From: Tachypleus tridentatus
Lineage: Eukaryota > Arthropoda > Merostomata > Xiphosura > Limulidae
DNA length: 64,000 nucleotides
NCBI RefSeq assembly: GCF_004210375.1
Contig: NC_134825.1
Span: 75,941,558-76,005,557 of the forward strand
Direction of reading: 5' to 3'
The position numbers were made by a program, and so were the translations under genes. The notes below the pieces were generated by a model, which ran no database searches, was not told where the DNA came from, and saw nothing but the letters and a program-made list of their open reading frames with translations. Below are positions 49,001-57,888 of the stretch, piece after piece. Position 1 is the stretch's first letter. Each line of letters begins with the position of its first letter.

Positions 49001-49906
49001 CCCTTTGATTCTGAACAATCTGATTATTTTCTGTTTATAATATTTGTAATATAATACTTTGTGATTATCCCCTTGGTTTAGGTTAATGTTTTATTCAATC
49101 CCCACGTTAAGTACTTCTGTTAGTAATACATATCTGTCATCAACTTAACAAACGATCTTTCACTGCTTTACAACAGGTTCAATCCCTTGGTTTTTGGTTA
49201 GTGAACTCTTTGGTCAAGGAGCACGTGGTATGGCCACCAGCATAGCAGTAGCAGTCAACTGGAGTGCTAACTTTGTTGTGGGATTAGGTTTTCTGCCTTT
49301 AGCTGTAAGCAGTCATTCTATACTTATAAAGATAACAACTGAAGCTATTAATTAGTCATTAGATGTATAGTTTTCTTAGCACTTTATTCTTCACATAAGC
49401 AAAATAACTGCTTGTATGCTAGCTATGTTTTACAAAAATAACACTTGTGCATTTAATAATCAATAGTGATAGATTACACTTTGCATGTCTGTTTTTAATG
49501 TTTTTGACATATGTATAATATGTGTCACATTCAAGTCCAAAAGTGACATCTCAATGGTTTGTAATGCTTCTAAGCAGCTTTTATTTGCATACAATTTATT
49601 TAGTAAATATCAAGACATTTGTAATGCAGAAGAACACTTTTACAGAGGTTTTCTAAACTACAGAAACGTTCTGAATTTTTTAAATTAATTTTAAAGGTTT
49701 TCTGTTTTTCATAGTGATTATTTGAGGTTCTAACCTTTATTTTTTTTCTTTTTATCTTGTAGAATGTTCTGAAAGATTACACGTTCCTGATCTTTACAGT
49801 TCTATTAGCTTTCTTCTGGATTTTTACTTATAAAAGAGTTCCTGAAACCAAAAACAAAACAGTTGAAGAGATTACTTCCATTTTTAGACAGAGAATGTAT
49901 CAATGA
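37057..49906 (+). CDS. SLC2A1-like: Class I facilitative glucose transporter (SLC2A1/GLUT1-like), 11 coding exons
   Basis: The protein is a major-facilitator sugar transporter that moves glucose down its gradient across the plasma membrane. I infer exons 37057-37077, 39031-39129, 41729-42014, 42953-43123, 43782-43889, 45322-45410, 46863-46961, 47406-47619, 48083-48158, 49177-49304 and 49763-49906. All have GT/AG borders and compatible phases, giving about 477 residues, close to the usual 490-500. Visible motifs: [11 protein letters not shown] in TM1, GRK in the loop after TM2, [23 protein letters not shown] in TM7 (the QLS of class I transporters), [22 protein letters not shown] in TM10 and VPETKNKT after TM12. 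An extra G in exon 8 (47568-47573) breaks the frame and would stop translation at 48109. Exon 1 is the least certain part. The nearest vertebrate relatives are GLUT1/3/4; which invertebrate orthologue this is cannot be told here. Confidence 0.93.
37751..37822. repeat. Intron 1 duplicated segment, copy 1
   Basis: TTCTTTGTTAAACTAGGTAA, CATTACCACTAGCATTTTCC and ATTTATAGGTCTGCAA recur in diverged form at 38911-38979. Confidence 0.7.
38474..38520. repeat. TG/TA simple repeat in intron 1
   Basis: A GTGTGTGTATGTATATATAT tract followed by a GTACACGTACACATAT-like stretch. Confidence 0.8.
38911..38979. repeat. Intron 1 duplicated segment, copy 2, just before exon 2
   Basis: TTTTGTGTTAAGCTGGGTAA, CGTCACCACTAGCATTTTTT and ATTAATAGGTCTGTAA match copy 1 with about a dozen differences. 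Copy 2 ends about 50 bp upstream of exon 2 and so flanks its branch-point region. Confidence 0.7.
39031..39129 (+). CDS. SLC2A1-like: Glucose transporter exon 2 (residues 8-40, TM1)
   Basis: Acceptor ATTTCTCCAG and donor GTAAGTAACT frame 33 codons, phase 0 at both ends. The exon encodes TM1 and the family signature [15 protein letters not shown], which aligns with the first helix of class I GLUTs. Confidence 0.93.
39661..39827. mobile_element. 167-bp inserted element with 12-bp direct repeats and internal inverted repeat (intron 2)
   Basis: The direct repeat GTTTCAATACTT is present at 39649-39660 and 39828-39839, bracketing 167 bp. Inside, GACGGCTGATATAGGTATTA (from 39704) and its diverged reverse complement, ending CCATACCAGCCATCT at 39817, can pair as arms of about 35 bp. 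The spacer between them is about 44 bp and contains GGTTGAAACGTTGCTCTGTT. The flanking duplications fit insertion by target-primed reverse transcription. The family is not identified; it may be a SINE or the 3' end of a longer retroelement. Confidence 0.7.
40838..41109 (-). repeat. Family A SINE, full length, in intron 2
   Basis: Complete minus-strand family A copy. It has perfect 12-bp target-site duplications AAAGGTGAACTA at 40826-40837 and 41110-41121. The head reads GGCCCGGCATGGCCAGGTGG on the minus strand. The body carries a short deletion in the GACCGTCACATTATAACG region seen in other copies. Confidence 0.93.
41201..41396 (-). repeat. Family A SINE lacking its tRNA-like head, intron 2
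   Basis: Body and tail match family A (AGCAGTGTAAGACTAGAGGG, CTACTCTTTTACCAACGAAT, GAGCATGTTTGGTGCGACGG). The match stops at GGGGAT, where the head should begin. It lies about 90 bp from the full-length copy, in the same orientation. Confidence 0.88.
41729..42014 (+). CDS. SLC2A1-like: Glucose transporter exon 3 (residues 41-135, TM2-TM4)
   Basis: The acceptor follows TATTTTCAG and the donor is GTTCGT, an unusual but usable GT site; the exon ends in phase 1. It encodes the first extracellular loop with a possible N-glycosylation site (NIT, Asn47) where GLUT1 also carries one. TM2 ([20 protein letters not shown]), the GRK loop, TM3 and the start of TM4 ([11 protein letters not shown]) follow. 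Confidence 0.93.
42015..42952 (+). other. Intron 3, no repeat identified
   Basis: It contains a less AT-rich stretch at about 42220-42450 with overlapping minus-strand open frames (42190-42378 and 42225-42434). I could not assign these to any family; they are probably a degraded, unrecognised repeat or chance. Confidence 0.5.
42953..43123 (+). CDS. SLC2A1-like: Glucose transporter exon 4 (residues 136-192, TM4-TM5)
   Basis: Bounded by TTTATTTAG and GTAAGTT, phase 1 at both ends, 57 codons. It contains [20 protein letters not shown], with the conserved Glu and Arg of the cytoplasmic sugar-transporter signature. TM5 ([12 protein letters not shown]) keeps the two glutamines found at these places in GLUT1. 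Confidence 0.94.
43782..43889 (+). CDS. SLC2A1-like: Glucose transporter exon 5 (residues 193-228, TM6 and PESPR motif)
   Basis: Bounded by TTTTTTCAG and GTGAGTT, 36 codons, phase 1. TM6 ([20 protein letters not shown]) leads into the PESPRY motif that marks the start of the central intracellular loop in sugar porters. Confidence 0.93.
44236..44501 (+). repeat. Family A SINE in intron 5
   Basis: Full-length copy with head GGCCTGGCATGGCCATGCGT, B box GGGTTCGCATCC, body, and tail TTCAAAACAAACAAAC. It has 8-bp target-site duplications TCTGAGAG at 44228-44235 and 44502-44509. A short deletion removes the usual GATAGCCCTCGAGTA block before the tail. Confidence 0.92.
44679..44954 (+). repeat. Family A SINE in intron 5, best-preserved copy
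   Basis: This 276-bp element has perfect 11-bp target-site duplications GCTAGAGATTT at 44668-44678 and 44955-44965. Order: tRNA-like head with A box (TGGCCTAGCGCG) and B box (GGGTTCGCGCCC); body from CAGCCGTGGGGGCGTTATAA to ATAGCCCTCGAG; tail ATATCAAAACAAACAAA. The anticodon-loop position reads CGT, hinting at a tRNA-Thr-like origin, but the stem pairs poorly. Confidence 0.95.
45322..45410 (+). CDS. SLC2A1-like: Glucose transporter exon 6 (residues 229-258, central loop)
   Basis: Acceptor CCTTTTAG and donor GTATGA, entering in phase 1 and leaving in phase 0. It encodes the charged intracellular helical segment [20 protein letters not shown], which aligns with the region after the PESPR motif in class I transporters. 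Confidence 0.88.
45930..46385. repeat. Degenerate tandem repeat of about 108-130 bp (3-4 units), intron 6
   Basis: Units carry ACCTTCATACCAAATTTGGT, GAAGATCCATCTACAGA, AAAGTAGTGGT and AACACCCA/AAAACT blocks in the same order. The CCA(A/C)ATTT core starts at 46014, 46122 and 46244, with a truncated one at 46374. Frames open across it (45977-46234) but no known protein is recognisable. Confidence 0.8.
46863..46961 (+). CDS. SLC2A1-like: Glucose transporter exon 7 (residues 259-291, TM7 with QLS)
   Basis: Acceptor TTTCTCAG and donor GTAAGTG, 33 codons, phase 0. TM7 ends [11 protein letters not shown]. The QLS motif (residues 285-287) is characteristic of glucose-selective class I GLUTs as opposed to fructose carriers. 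Confidence 0.94.
47406..47619 (+). CDS. SLC2A1-like: Glucose transporter exon 8 (residues 292-362, TM8-TM9) with one-base insertion
   Basis: Acceptor AATTTTAG and donor GTGGGT. The exon encodes [15 protein letters not shown]8, [15 protein letters not shown] and TM9. It has 214 bases where 213 are needed. A run of six Gs at 47568-47573 should be five, because dropping one G restores [15 protein letters not shown] and the phase-0 exit. As written, the frame shifts, TM9 is lost and exon 9 meets TAG at 48109-48111. Either an assembly error or a real lesion would explain it. Confidence 0.9.
48083..48158 (+). CDS. SLC2A1-like: Glucose transporter exon 9 (residues 363-387)
   Basis: Acceptor ATTTCAG, donor GTTAGA, phase 0 in and 1 out. 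It encodes [20 protein letters not shown] and the first part of the GPG motif of TM10. A second AG four bases into the exon (CAGACAG) is a potential alternative acceptor. Confidence 0.92.
48898..48927. repeat. Perfect 11-bp hairpin in intron 9
   Basis: TATATGTAAAA (48898-48908) and TTTTACATATA (48917-48927) are exact reverse complements around an 8-base loop, ACGGCTGG. Function unknown. Confidence 0.8.
49177..49304 (+). CDS. SLC2A1-like: Glucose transporter exon 10 (residues 388-430, TM10-TM11)
   Basis: Acceptor TTACAACAG and donor GTAAGC. The exon completes [19 protein letters not shown], which keeps the tryptophan and the Ser-Glu-Leu-Phe of the inward-facing site. TM11 ([13 protein letters not shown]) follows. 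The usual GPGPIPW has Ser for the second Pro here. Confidence 0.94.
49763..49906 (+). CDS. SLC2A1-like: Glucose transporter exon 11 (residues 431-477, TM12 and C-terminus)
   Basis: The acceptor follows TTTATCTTGTAG, and TGA is at 49904-49906. TM12 ([18 protein letters not shown]) is followed by [20 protein letters not shown] and a short tail, RMYQ. The tail is much shorter than in mammalian GLUT1 or GLUT4 and shows no PDZ-binding end that I recognise. Confidence 0.94.
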   Translation, partial: NVLKDYTFLIFTVLLAFFWIFTYKRVPETKNKTVEEITSIFRQRMYQ

Positions 49907-52270
49907 TACAATTTCAGATTTAAATGTTGAATGCAGTGCATGACAAATATGTATGAAAGAATTTTGGTACACAACACTTTAGCTAACTCACTTAGATCTT
50001 ACAGCACATCAGAAATAAGTAACATTTAAATCTTGTCATTATATACAGAAGCTACATATCCTTGCATCTGTGTCTGAACTGGGCAATAAATTGGCAAGCA
50101 AACAGTATCCTGTATATTTGAATCTTGATGTAATTTCCTTCTCTCTCTCTCGTTTTTGTTGTAATCTAATTTGTCTCTCTAAACCAGTAGTTGAGCCTTA
50201 CATTACATTACAAATGAGTTCTCTAGCAGTTGAGCTAAAGTTAATCCATTAGAAATTGCTAATAATGCAAATCTTTTTAAGCAAGTTGAATTATTACAAC
50301 AAATCATTACCAAAATTAAAAACAAATGAAAACATCCAACCTTTTTTATTATTAAGCAAATTTAGGAAAATTTTAACAATGAAGATACAATGCTTAAAAA
50401 AAAAATTTCCAGTATGTAACAAGTTGACTGAATGTGTCTTCAATTATCTTATCACTTTTAAAGATTTAATAATTTATCTTAGTGAAAAGCACTTGGCTGT
50501 TTTTACATCACAATGACGTCTTTTAGATGTTAAGTGACTTACAATAGTAACATTAAAAATACAATTATTTACTTTAATGAAATTTTTTTGTACTTTTCAA
50601 AAGTTAAGTATTTTTGATGTATTTGTGTATTATTTCAGTGCATGTGACAGAGCACTTACTATAAACATGTCTTAGTCATTCCATACTAGACTGGCACTTA
50701 GCTTTATTTTTAACTATACTAACCTATTCACAAGACATGGGTGCTATATTATTTTCATGATGCATCTTGAAGAAAATTATAATGAATAATGACACCCTCT
50801 ACCATTAGTTGGTGTAAATAATCATAAATGTTTATTAATCATGTCATGATGTCAGAAAACACAGATATTCTATAAACACAAGAACAATATATATAAACAA
50901 CAAATTGCCAATTCCTGTAAATAATAAATGTTTATTAATCATGTCATGATGCCAGAAAATACACGGATATTCTATAAACACAAGAACAATATATATATAT
51001 AAACAAATTGCCAATTCCTGACTAATATAGTCGTCCAAAGATCAAAGTTTCTCTTCCAACAGTGTGTGTGTCAAAATGGCCTCTTTTTAACATATAATTG
51101 CTCTAATGAAGTCATGTATATTTAAAATTATTTGATCGTTCTGTAGTTTAAACTATTATACATAGTTTGACAGGTACCCATCCAAATCATTTGTATCATC
51201 ACCAGACTGCTTTGATAAATATTAACCACACTTTGATATGAGATGTGCAAGTATCACAACAGTCATGCATTATGTAGCACCTAGACCTTCGTGTTCAACT
51301 TTCTCAAGAAATTTATGAAACAATAATTAATATAATATATTTTGGCTGAAGAATATATTGACATATTTTATTGTTCTGTGCTCTGAAACATTAATCTGTG
51401 TATTTTAGTATTAATTATATTTACAAAGTTATTAAATTAGTATGTGGTATGGGTGATGAAACAATTCATGCCAAATTTCATATACAACAATTTTAAATGT
51501 GATTTGTGAGATTATATATTTAGTAGTATCGTGAACTTGATGTTACATCACATTATATTAGTGACGCAGAAAAGAATCATGCAACCTAAGTCTTTAGCAG
51601 TGTCACTGTGATGCTTTACTATTACTAAATGTAATGTTCCAAATGTTCACCAGTTAAGGCATTCTGCATGCAAATATATATACATAAGTTTTAAAAAGGT
51701 GATTATAATAATTAGTGTTTGCCCTGTTAGACATAGATGTAAAAATATTGAATAATATTAGCATAGTGAACAAATTCTTGCATTTTGAGAAAATAAAACC
51801 ATTAAGTTGTAGCACTGTGGTTTATGGTATAAGATTTCATAACAATGAAGCTGAGGAAAGATGTTTGTTTTATACTGAAGATGCATTTAAGATTAATGAG
51901 AACTAGCAGCACTTTGTAAAATCATAAGTACACAAATACATTATGTACTATTTACATATACTTGCATAAAAGCTACACACAACTTTTCCAGTTCTGTATA
52001 AAAATACATTTATTTTTAACTTCTTATATGCAGTGCAAGTAATGAAGTGTTTAGCTGTGAAATAGGCAGCAAATTAGATGGAATTTGATTTTTTTTTTAA
52101 TTTAGTTTTTGTTTTCTTGTGTTGGTTTTAACAAATTGATTCTGTTGAGTGAGTGATTTTGAAGTGGGGAAACTATTGTTATGCATTTAGTTTCTCTGTT
52201 CTTACCTTCCTTAGTGATCGAGTTAGGAAAATACTATATCAAAGTTTACAAAAATAAATGAAAGGATGTT
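49907..52270 (+). other. Probable 3' UTR and downstream flank of the glucose transporter
   Basis: No other gene is visible after the stop codon. AATAAA hexamers occur at 50085-50090, 50923-50928, 51792-51797 and 52253-52258. The last is followed by T- and GT-rich sequence (TGTTTTTTTT, CAGTGTGTTTTA), the arrangement expected of a cleavage site. Which one is used cannot be decided from the sequence. Confidence 0.35.
50814..51020. repeat. Tandem duplication of about 103 bp
   Basis: TTTATTAATCATGTCATGAT occurs at 50831 and 50931, and TTGCCAATTCCTG closes each copy at about 50917 and 51020. The copies differ by a few substitutions and a TA-run length change. The segment lies in the probable 3' UTR or just beyond it. 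Confidence 0.9.
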
Positions 52271-53499
52271 TTTTTTAATCACAGTGTGTTTTATTTAAGT
52301 TCCAACACACATACATATATGTATATATAAAACAAACTTGCACAAATGGTTTTTCAAACTTAATTTTTGATAGAAGTCTGTATAATCAGCTAATTTAACA
52401 TAAAGAAAAGCTATGGTAAATAAACTGTTGCTGCTGGTTTGTATACTCACTAGAATTAACATGCTTAGTTTTTGTGTGATACATATTATGTATGCATATA
52501 TGACTAATTTTATAAGCATGCAAATTATGGTGGTCTTATCACTTTCAAGGACCTAAGTTAGCTCATGTTTGTGGATACTCACAAACACACAAGAAAACTA
52601 ATATTTTTAATTTTCTTTCAGTTTAAATTAAATAAAATTTAGATTTTTCCATGTGTTACAATTTCATTAGAGAATGAAGCAAAGACAAAAATTATACAAG
52701 TTTAAAAAAACATTATTACCCCTTAACATTAAGAACATAACATTACAAAATATAATTATCTAAAAACAATTTTGTTAAAAAATAATAAAACACTGCATGG
52801 AAATAAAAATATTTTATTTTGTTTGAATAAAAGAGTCAAAATAGGTAAAAACAAAATGTCACAACCAGACTTTTTTAATATTTAACTCCATTTATCAGAA
52901 TTATGTAAGTTACTTTAGTAAAAATTATTTTCATTTTATTAATAACAAAAAAGAAAATGCAGAGGCTCTTGGTATCAAAATCAGTACTTCTGAAATTTGT
53001 AAAAGTATTACAAAAATTTGTAATACAGTTTTTACATATTTACTAAAATTTAAACAGTTCATTATTATTTAATTAAATTTCTCAAATGTTTAATATTCTT
53101 TAAGTAAACTTTTAAAATTCAGAATATCTAACAAACTTGCTAATTGTGCTTAGAATGTTTTATTTTAGAGAAATTAAAGCCAGGAACAAAAAATATTAAA
53201 ATCAAAACATTTATATAAGGCTACTACTCTTAGACTTGCTTTTCTTTTCATAATTATAATTAGTAAATAAAACTAATTATTTACATTCAATTAAAAAACA
53301 ACAACAATGGCAATACAGGCATTGTGTGCCCTACAACACTGCATGAAGCAGGGTTTATGATTTTTAAAACTAGAAACACAGTTGCTTGCATCAGTTCAGA
53401 ATTTAATCGGTTCTCACAATATGCTTACAAAAAACTACCATAACAACCATTAATTCTAAGAAAATTCAAAACCAAACTTGTTTAATAAATTAACTGTAC
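52271..53499. other. AT-rich intergenic DNA, no gene seen
   Basis: Many A and T runs; nothing recognisable as coding or as a repeat. Confidence 0.5.
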
Positions 53500-53931
53500 A
53501 ACATCTAAAAACAACTCATCCCAAAGGCTAACCACCCTGTTAGAAAAATGAAACTGTCTTAATTCAAATTATGATAACCCACATGCAATATCTTGCATTT
53601 ATTATAATTAAAACCCATCTGTCATTTATTTCCCTATCTCACTAAATGATCTAAATCCTTTTGTAAAGCAGTAGCATCCTCTTCAGAGCCAATAACAATC
53701 AAAACCTTGATATCATCAGCAAATATAAGTAATTTACTGGCTTTTATTCATCTGTGTAATTTATGTAAATAAAAAAGAGCAATGGTCTAAGACTGAGCCC
53801 TGAGATGTACCACTTGCAACATCAATCCAGTTTAATTGAACTCCATTTATGACACCCTCTGCTTTCTTCCATCAAGCTACCCTTCTATCCAATATGGTAG
53901 CTTAACCCCCCACACCTACAAAGAAAAAATT

Positions 53932-54252
53932 TTACAAGCCTTTTATGTGGCACCTTGTCAAATTAAAATCCATATACATCAAATCTGCATAAGCAGTAAC
54001 TATTTCAAAGAATATCAACAGATTTGTAAGGCAAGATTTTCCCATATTGAAACCATGTTGACTTTTCAATAAAGTTCTAAACTTTGTTACATGACTTTGC
54101 AAAGCATCTTTTAACATACTTTCTAAAACCTTTCTGACAACTGATGTAAGAGTAATGGGTCTATAATTACTGGAACAGTTTTTATCACCTCCATTGAAAA
54201 GAGGAGTTACATTAGCTAACTTCCAATCATCTAGTACCTGCCCGCTATTCAA
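53932..54252 (-). pseudogene. Reverse transcriptase fragment of the CR1-like LINE
   Basis: A 106-residue open stretch contains the palm/finger motifs NYRPITLTSVV and QHGFNMGKSCLTNLL of non-LTR reverse transcriptases. It reads into the FEIVTAYADLMYMDFNLTRC region, where Y(L/M)DF-K-AFD is expected. The first catalytic Asp of that block is present; the following AFD is lost. The frame ends before the FADD motif, which lies in another frame at 53712-53723. Confidence 0.88.
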
Positions 54253-54854
54253 GGACTGATAAAAACAGTAATAAGTGGTTCATATATCCATTCAATCATT
54301 AACCATCTTCAAGATCCTTGAGGAAGTAATATCTGATCCACAAGCCTTTTTTAAACTTTCCAATTATTTCTTAACCAGCTCAGAATTAATGCAGCCATCT
54401 TGTTTAACCTCATTTTCATTTATCAACTGTTCAAGAAGTGGAAACTTCTTTGACCTTCATTTGTAACGACTGAAAAAAAAAGTAAAATTGAATAACACAA
54501 TTTTACCCCTATTTTAACATTTTGTGTTTACCTTTAATCTATTTAATAAATCCTTACTGTTAATTTATACATTTTCAGCCAATTTTCCTTGCATATTCTT
54601 AATGATGTCCTAACTTTCTGTTTTTTCCAACTTCCTTGATCTTGCAAGTCTTCTGCCATATAAGTCAATTTAAGTTTCTTAAATTTTGATGCTTTTCTTT
54701 GAATTTATCTCTTAATCTCTTTGTGAGCCAACTAGTTTTTATTTGCAGCTATTTTTTTTTTCAATAAGAATTGTTTAACTTGAATATTTAAAACTTTATC
54801 TCTAAAAAAGTTTCCACATCAAATCAGTGTCTCCAAATAACTCAACTACCCAAT

Positions 54855-55356
54855 TTACAATGGATAATTCTTGTTGCATCCCTTCAAAATTTGCAACCAA
54901 ATATCATTATTCCTCATCTCCATATGTAGCAAAACATTGAACATAATAGAGCACCAATCACTTGCATCCAGGTGTTCTCCAATTCCCACCCTCTCAGTAA
55001 TTTCTGTATTTGAAATTAACAATAAATCTAAAATAACATTGTTTCCAGTAGGTGACTTATTGGTGAAAAATGTCACCCTGAACAGTTTACAAAACCTTTC
55101 TCTCCCTCATGGTTTAACTCTAACATTTCCCAATCTGTACGTCTGAAATTAAAATCACCCATAATTATGACCTCACTAACAACTGAAATCTTAATCTCCC
55201 TGTAAAGTTTCTCATTGATTTCATCAATATCATCTGGCGGTCTGGAACAAATTTCCACCAAAAACCTTTTCCCTTTAAACCTACTAATAGAAACCCAAAT
55301 GTATTCAATCTCCTTGTTATAATCTTTGATATCCTCAACTTCAAGACGTAATTCAC
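54855..55356 (-). pseudogene. Endonuclease domain fragments of the CR1-like LINE
   Basis: Overlapping open stretches in different frames (55165-55356, 55073-55261, 54855-55076) together cover the C-terminal half of an exonuclease-endonuclease-phosphatase domain. MGDFN and HLDASDWCSI correspond to the GDFN and SDH catalytic motifs; the second has SDW where SDH is usual. Frameshifts lie near 55240 and 55075. Confidence 0.8.
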
Positions 55357-55602
55357 ATTTTACATATTAAGCCACTCACCCTCTATCCATATTAAATAGA
55401 CTGTAATACAGTACAGGAACACTCTTGCAAGATACTCACTTCTCTTACAAATGTTAGTAACACTAACAACTTGTGAATTATAATTACCCGGATTCACGTA
55501 GAACACACTAACCATTGAGCTGCACCCGGTGTACTTAGCTCCATGTTTTCAACATTTACTAAAACTTTCATTAATTCAACTATTAATAAGAGCAGATCTA
55601 CG

Positions 55603-55720
55603 TCCCCCGCTAGTACAGCGGTAAGTTTACAGATTTACAACGCTACAATCAGTGATTCAATTCCCCTCAGTGGACGCAGCAGGTAGTCCGATGTGAGTTT
55701 TCTATAAGAAAACACGCACA
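55603..55720 (+). repeat. Family B SINE
   Basis: Head CCCCCGCTAGTACAGCGGTA, CAACGCTACAATCAGTGATT, CCCTCAGTGGACGCAGCAGG and tail TCTATAAGAAAACACGCACA. The order and length match 57765-57888. Confidence 0.87.
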
Positions 55721-56462
55721 AATCAGATCCATATCTACCGTCATATGCCAATGACACAGGACACAAACAGCTCGAAATGGTTTAAATGACGTCAATAGAT
55801 TACAGTAGTGTCATTATTAGGAGCTTATGACGCACGTTCTCAATCCAATCATTTCCGTAAGGTAATTGTATCTCTAATGATGTTTCGAGAAAATTCTTTT
55901 GCAATACATAATTTATTATGCAACTAACTTCCAACAGCTCTTAATTGGTATTCAATCCATTGCATCGATAGCTTTGGCTTTTCAAAAAATAAGACATTGC
56001 TGTTTACTGTAGTGTGGAATTCCTTATTCAAAGCTCCCAGGAGAAACAGTACCAATATTATAATTATTTCACCCTTTCCTTTAGCTAAGAAATAAACAAC
56101 AAAATTTTCTTCATTAGATTGGTATTTGAAACCGACACCCAATTCAGACTGCAACATTACACGTTACAGTCACAATAAAAGCATTTTCTTCTAGTAATTA
56201 TCTATTCCACCAGATAAGAGTAGCCCGAGAGCTGTCAGTTCACAGTTAACGATGTCTATGTGTAGTTGGCTCTCTTGTATTTTTTGTGCAAAATTCCGAA
56301 ATAAACATAAGTATCAGAGATATAATTGTTCTTATAAGAAGTTTGTACATGCCTCATCCTTTCTGGTAATGTACTTTAACGAAATCTTCAAACGCAACTG
56401 TTTGAGTTTTAAATATTTTACGAGAAAAACTGTTCTTTTGGTATTTGTTATCATCATTAGGA
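55721..56462. other. Intergenic DNA, no gene seen
   Basis: A short AGAGTAGCCCGAGAGCTG piece at 56216-56233 may be a scrap of family A. Otherwise nothing is recognised. Confidence 0.5.
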
Positions 56463-56724
56463 TTTGTTTGATTTTGAATTTCGCGCAAAGCTACACGAGA
56501 GATATCTTACAGTGTAAGACTAGAGGGAAGGCAGCTAGTTATCACCAATCACCACCCACCGCCAACTCTTGGGCTACTCTTTTACCAACGAATAGTAGGA
56601 TTGACCGTCACATTATAACGCCCCCACGGCTGAAAGGGCGAGCATGTTTGGCGCGAGGGGCATGCGAACCCGCGACCCTCAGATTACAAGTCGCACGCCT
56701 TAACACGCTTGGCCATGCCGGGCC
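56463..56724 (-). repeat. Family A SINE with deletion near the tail
   Basis: Minus-strand copy with a complete head (GGCCCGGCATGGCCAAGCGT) and body. The block between the tail and CAGTGTAAGACTAGAG is shortened compared with other copies. No clear target-site duplication was found. The 168-residue open frame across it (56252-56758) is fortuitous. Confidence 0.9.
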
Positions 56725-57263
56725 TATTATAGTCGTAACATGGAGTTTAAACATTTAAACGTTTAAAGTTCTTTGGGCTTTTTACATGCAAGTTATTATC
56801 ACATTAAAATAAAATATTAAGATGCTTTGTTTGTTCTTTTCTTGTATAATCACTAAAGTGAGAAAATCTGTTTTTTGTATTACAACAGATTTCTAAGAAC
56901 AGTTTTGAATAAACACATAAATTATTTTATTTTTATCCTAAACAAAATATTTTGGACTGGAGGTTTTATTCATCCAAATCTTTCAATAATTATCAGAGTT
57001 TCATGTTTTACTTATCAATGGTTCGTAAATTAAACTCTTCTGTTGGTTGTGATACTTTCATGTTCTTTAGGGCTAACATAGCATCCACATTTTACGCACG
57101 AAGTTCATACGCAGCAAACCTATGTCATGTATTCACCTTGTTTACCGACTAAACGAAAAGGTAAATAAATAATGTTTAGAATACTTAGTTAAAACATTCG
57201 AACTCAAATAATATATGTCTATTTTGACAGTGACATTAATTTTTCTAGATAGGAATAGGTCAG
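56725..57263. other. Intergenic DNA, no gene seen
   Basis: No recognised feature. Confidence 0.5.
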
Positions 57264-57377
57264 TGTGTTTGTGTGTGTTTTCTTATAGCAAAGCCACTTT
57301 GGACTATCTGCTGAGCTCACCGAGGGGAATCGAACGCCTGTAAATCCGAAGACATACCGCTGTACTAGCGGTGGGCG
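57264..57377 (-). repeat. Family B SINE with target-site duplication
   Basis: Minus-strand copy: CA-rich tail on the left (TGTGTTTGTGTGTGTTTTCT), head on the right ending AGCGGTGGGC. Flanking GGAATAGGTCAG (57252-57263) and GGAATAGTTCAG (57378-57389) form a 12-bp duplication with one mismatch. This fixes the element at about 114 bp. Confidence 0.9.
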
Positions 57378-57764
57378 GGAATAGTTCAGAAAAAAAAATT
57401 GGATTAATAATGATGAATTGATAATGATGATCATATAAATAATAATCAACGGTCTTTGAGTTTTCATATTATTAAATTTTCGTTATTATATTGACTAACT
57501 TATTGATTTTCAATACAACTAAATATTCTAAACATATTTAATCAAATGTTTACACATGAATTTGAAATTACTAAAAACGTGTGACCATTTTTGGCTAATT
57601 GCGTGACATCGCTGTTTCTTCCACGTTTTAAAACAAAAGTATTCTGTTCCCAGGTTTGAAGATTCCACATAAGTTCCTGTGAAGGAACTTACAAATTTAC
57701 ATTTGTTGCCTAAAATCGAGTATCATAACCTGTGAGCTTAAAACTTAACTTTTTTCATCGTAGT

Positions 57765-57888
57765 ACCCCGCTGGGACAGCGGTAAGTCTACGGATTTACA
57801 ACGCTAAAATTCGAGCTTCAGTTCCTCTTAGTGGACACAGCATATAGCCTGATGTGGCTTTGCTATAAGAAAACACGCACGCACACAC
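57765..57888 (+). repeat. Family B SINE
   Basis: Head CCCCGCTGGGACAGCGGTAA, CGGATTTACAACGCTAAAAT, body ATAGCCTGATGTGGCTTTGC and tail TATAAGAAAACACGCACGCA. The B-box-like region is diverged (CGAGCTTCAGTTCC). Confidence 0.88.

Larger units (their letters stand above)
53500..55420 (-). mobile_element. CR1-like non-LTR retrotransposon, 5'-truncated and broken
   Basis: Reading the minus strand from right to left gives the order of a LINE with an apurinic-type endonuclease and a reverse transcriptase. Endonuclease fragments: GKRFLVEICSRPPDD, then IIMGDFNFRRTDWE at about 55125-55165 (the GDFN motif codons are near 55145-55162). Then ISNTEITERVGIGEHLDASD near 54960-55030. Reverse-transcriptase fragments: WKLANVTPLFNGGDK, NYRPITLTSVVRK and SQHGFNMGKSCLTNLL (53932-54252), GTSQGS (53794-53811) and FADD (53712-53723). 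Frameshifts and stops separate these pieces, so no complete protein can be made. The N-terminal endonuclease part and any ORF1 are missing. The CR1/Jockey-clade placement rests on motif wording only. Confidence 0.88.

Noticed and set aside
56252-56758. 168-residue open frame
   Set aside because: Its second half is the antisense of a family A SINE and the first half has no domain; the two are joined by chance.
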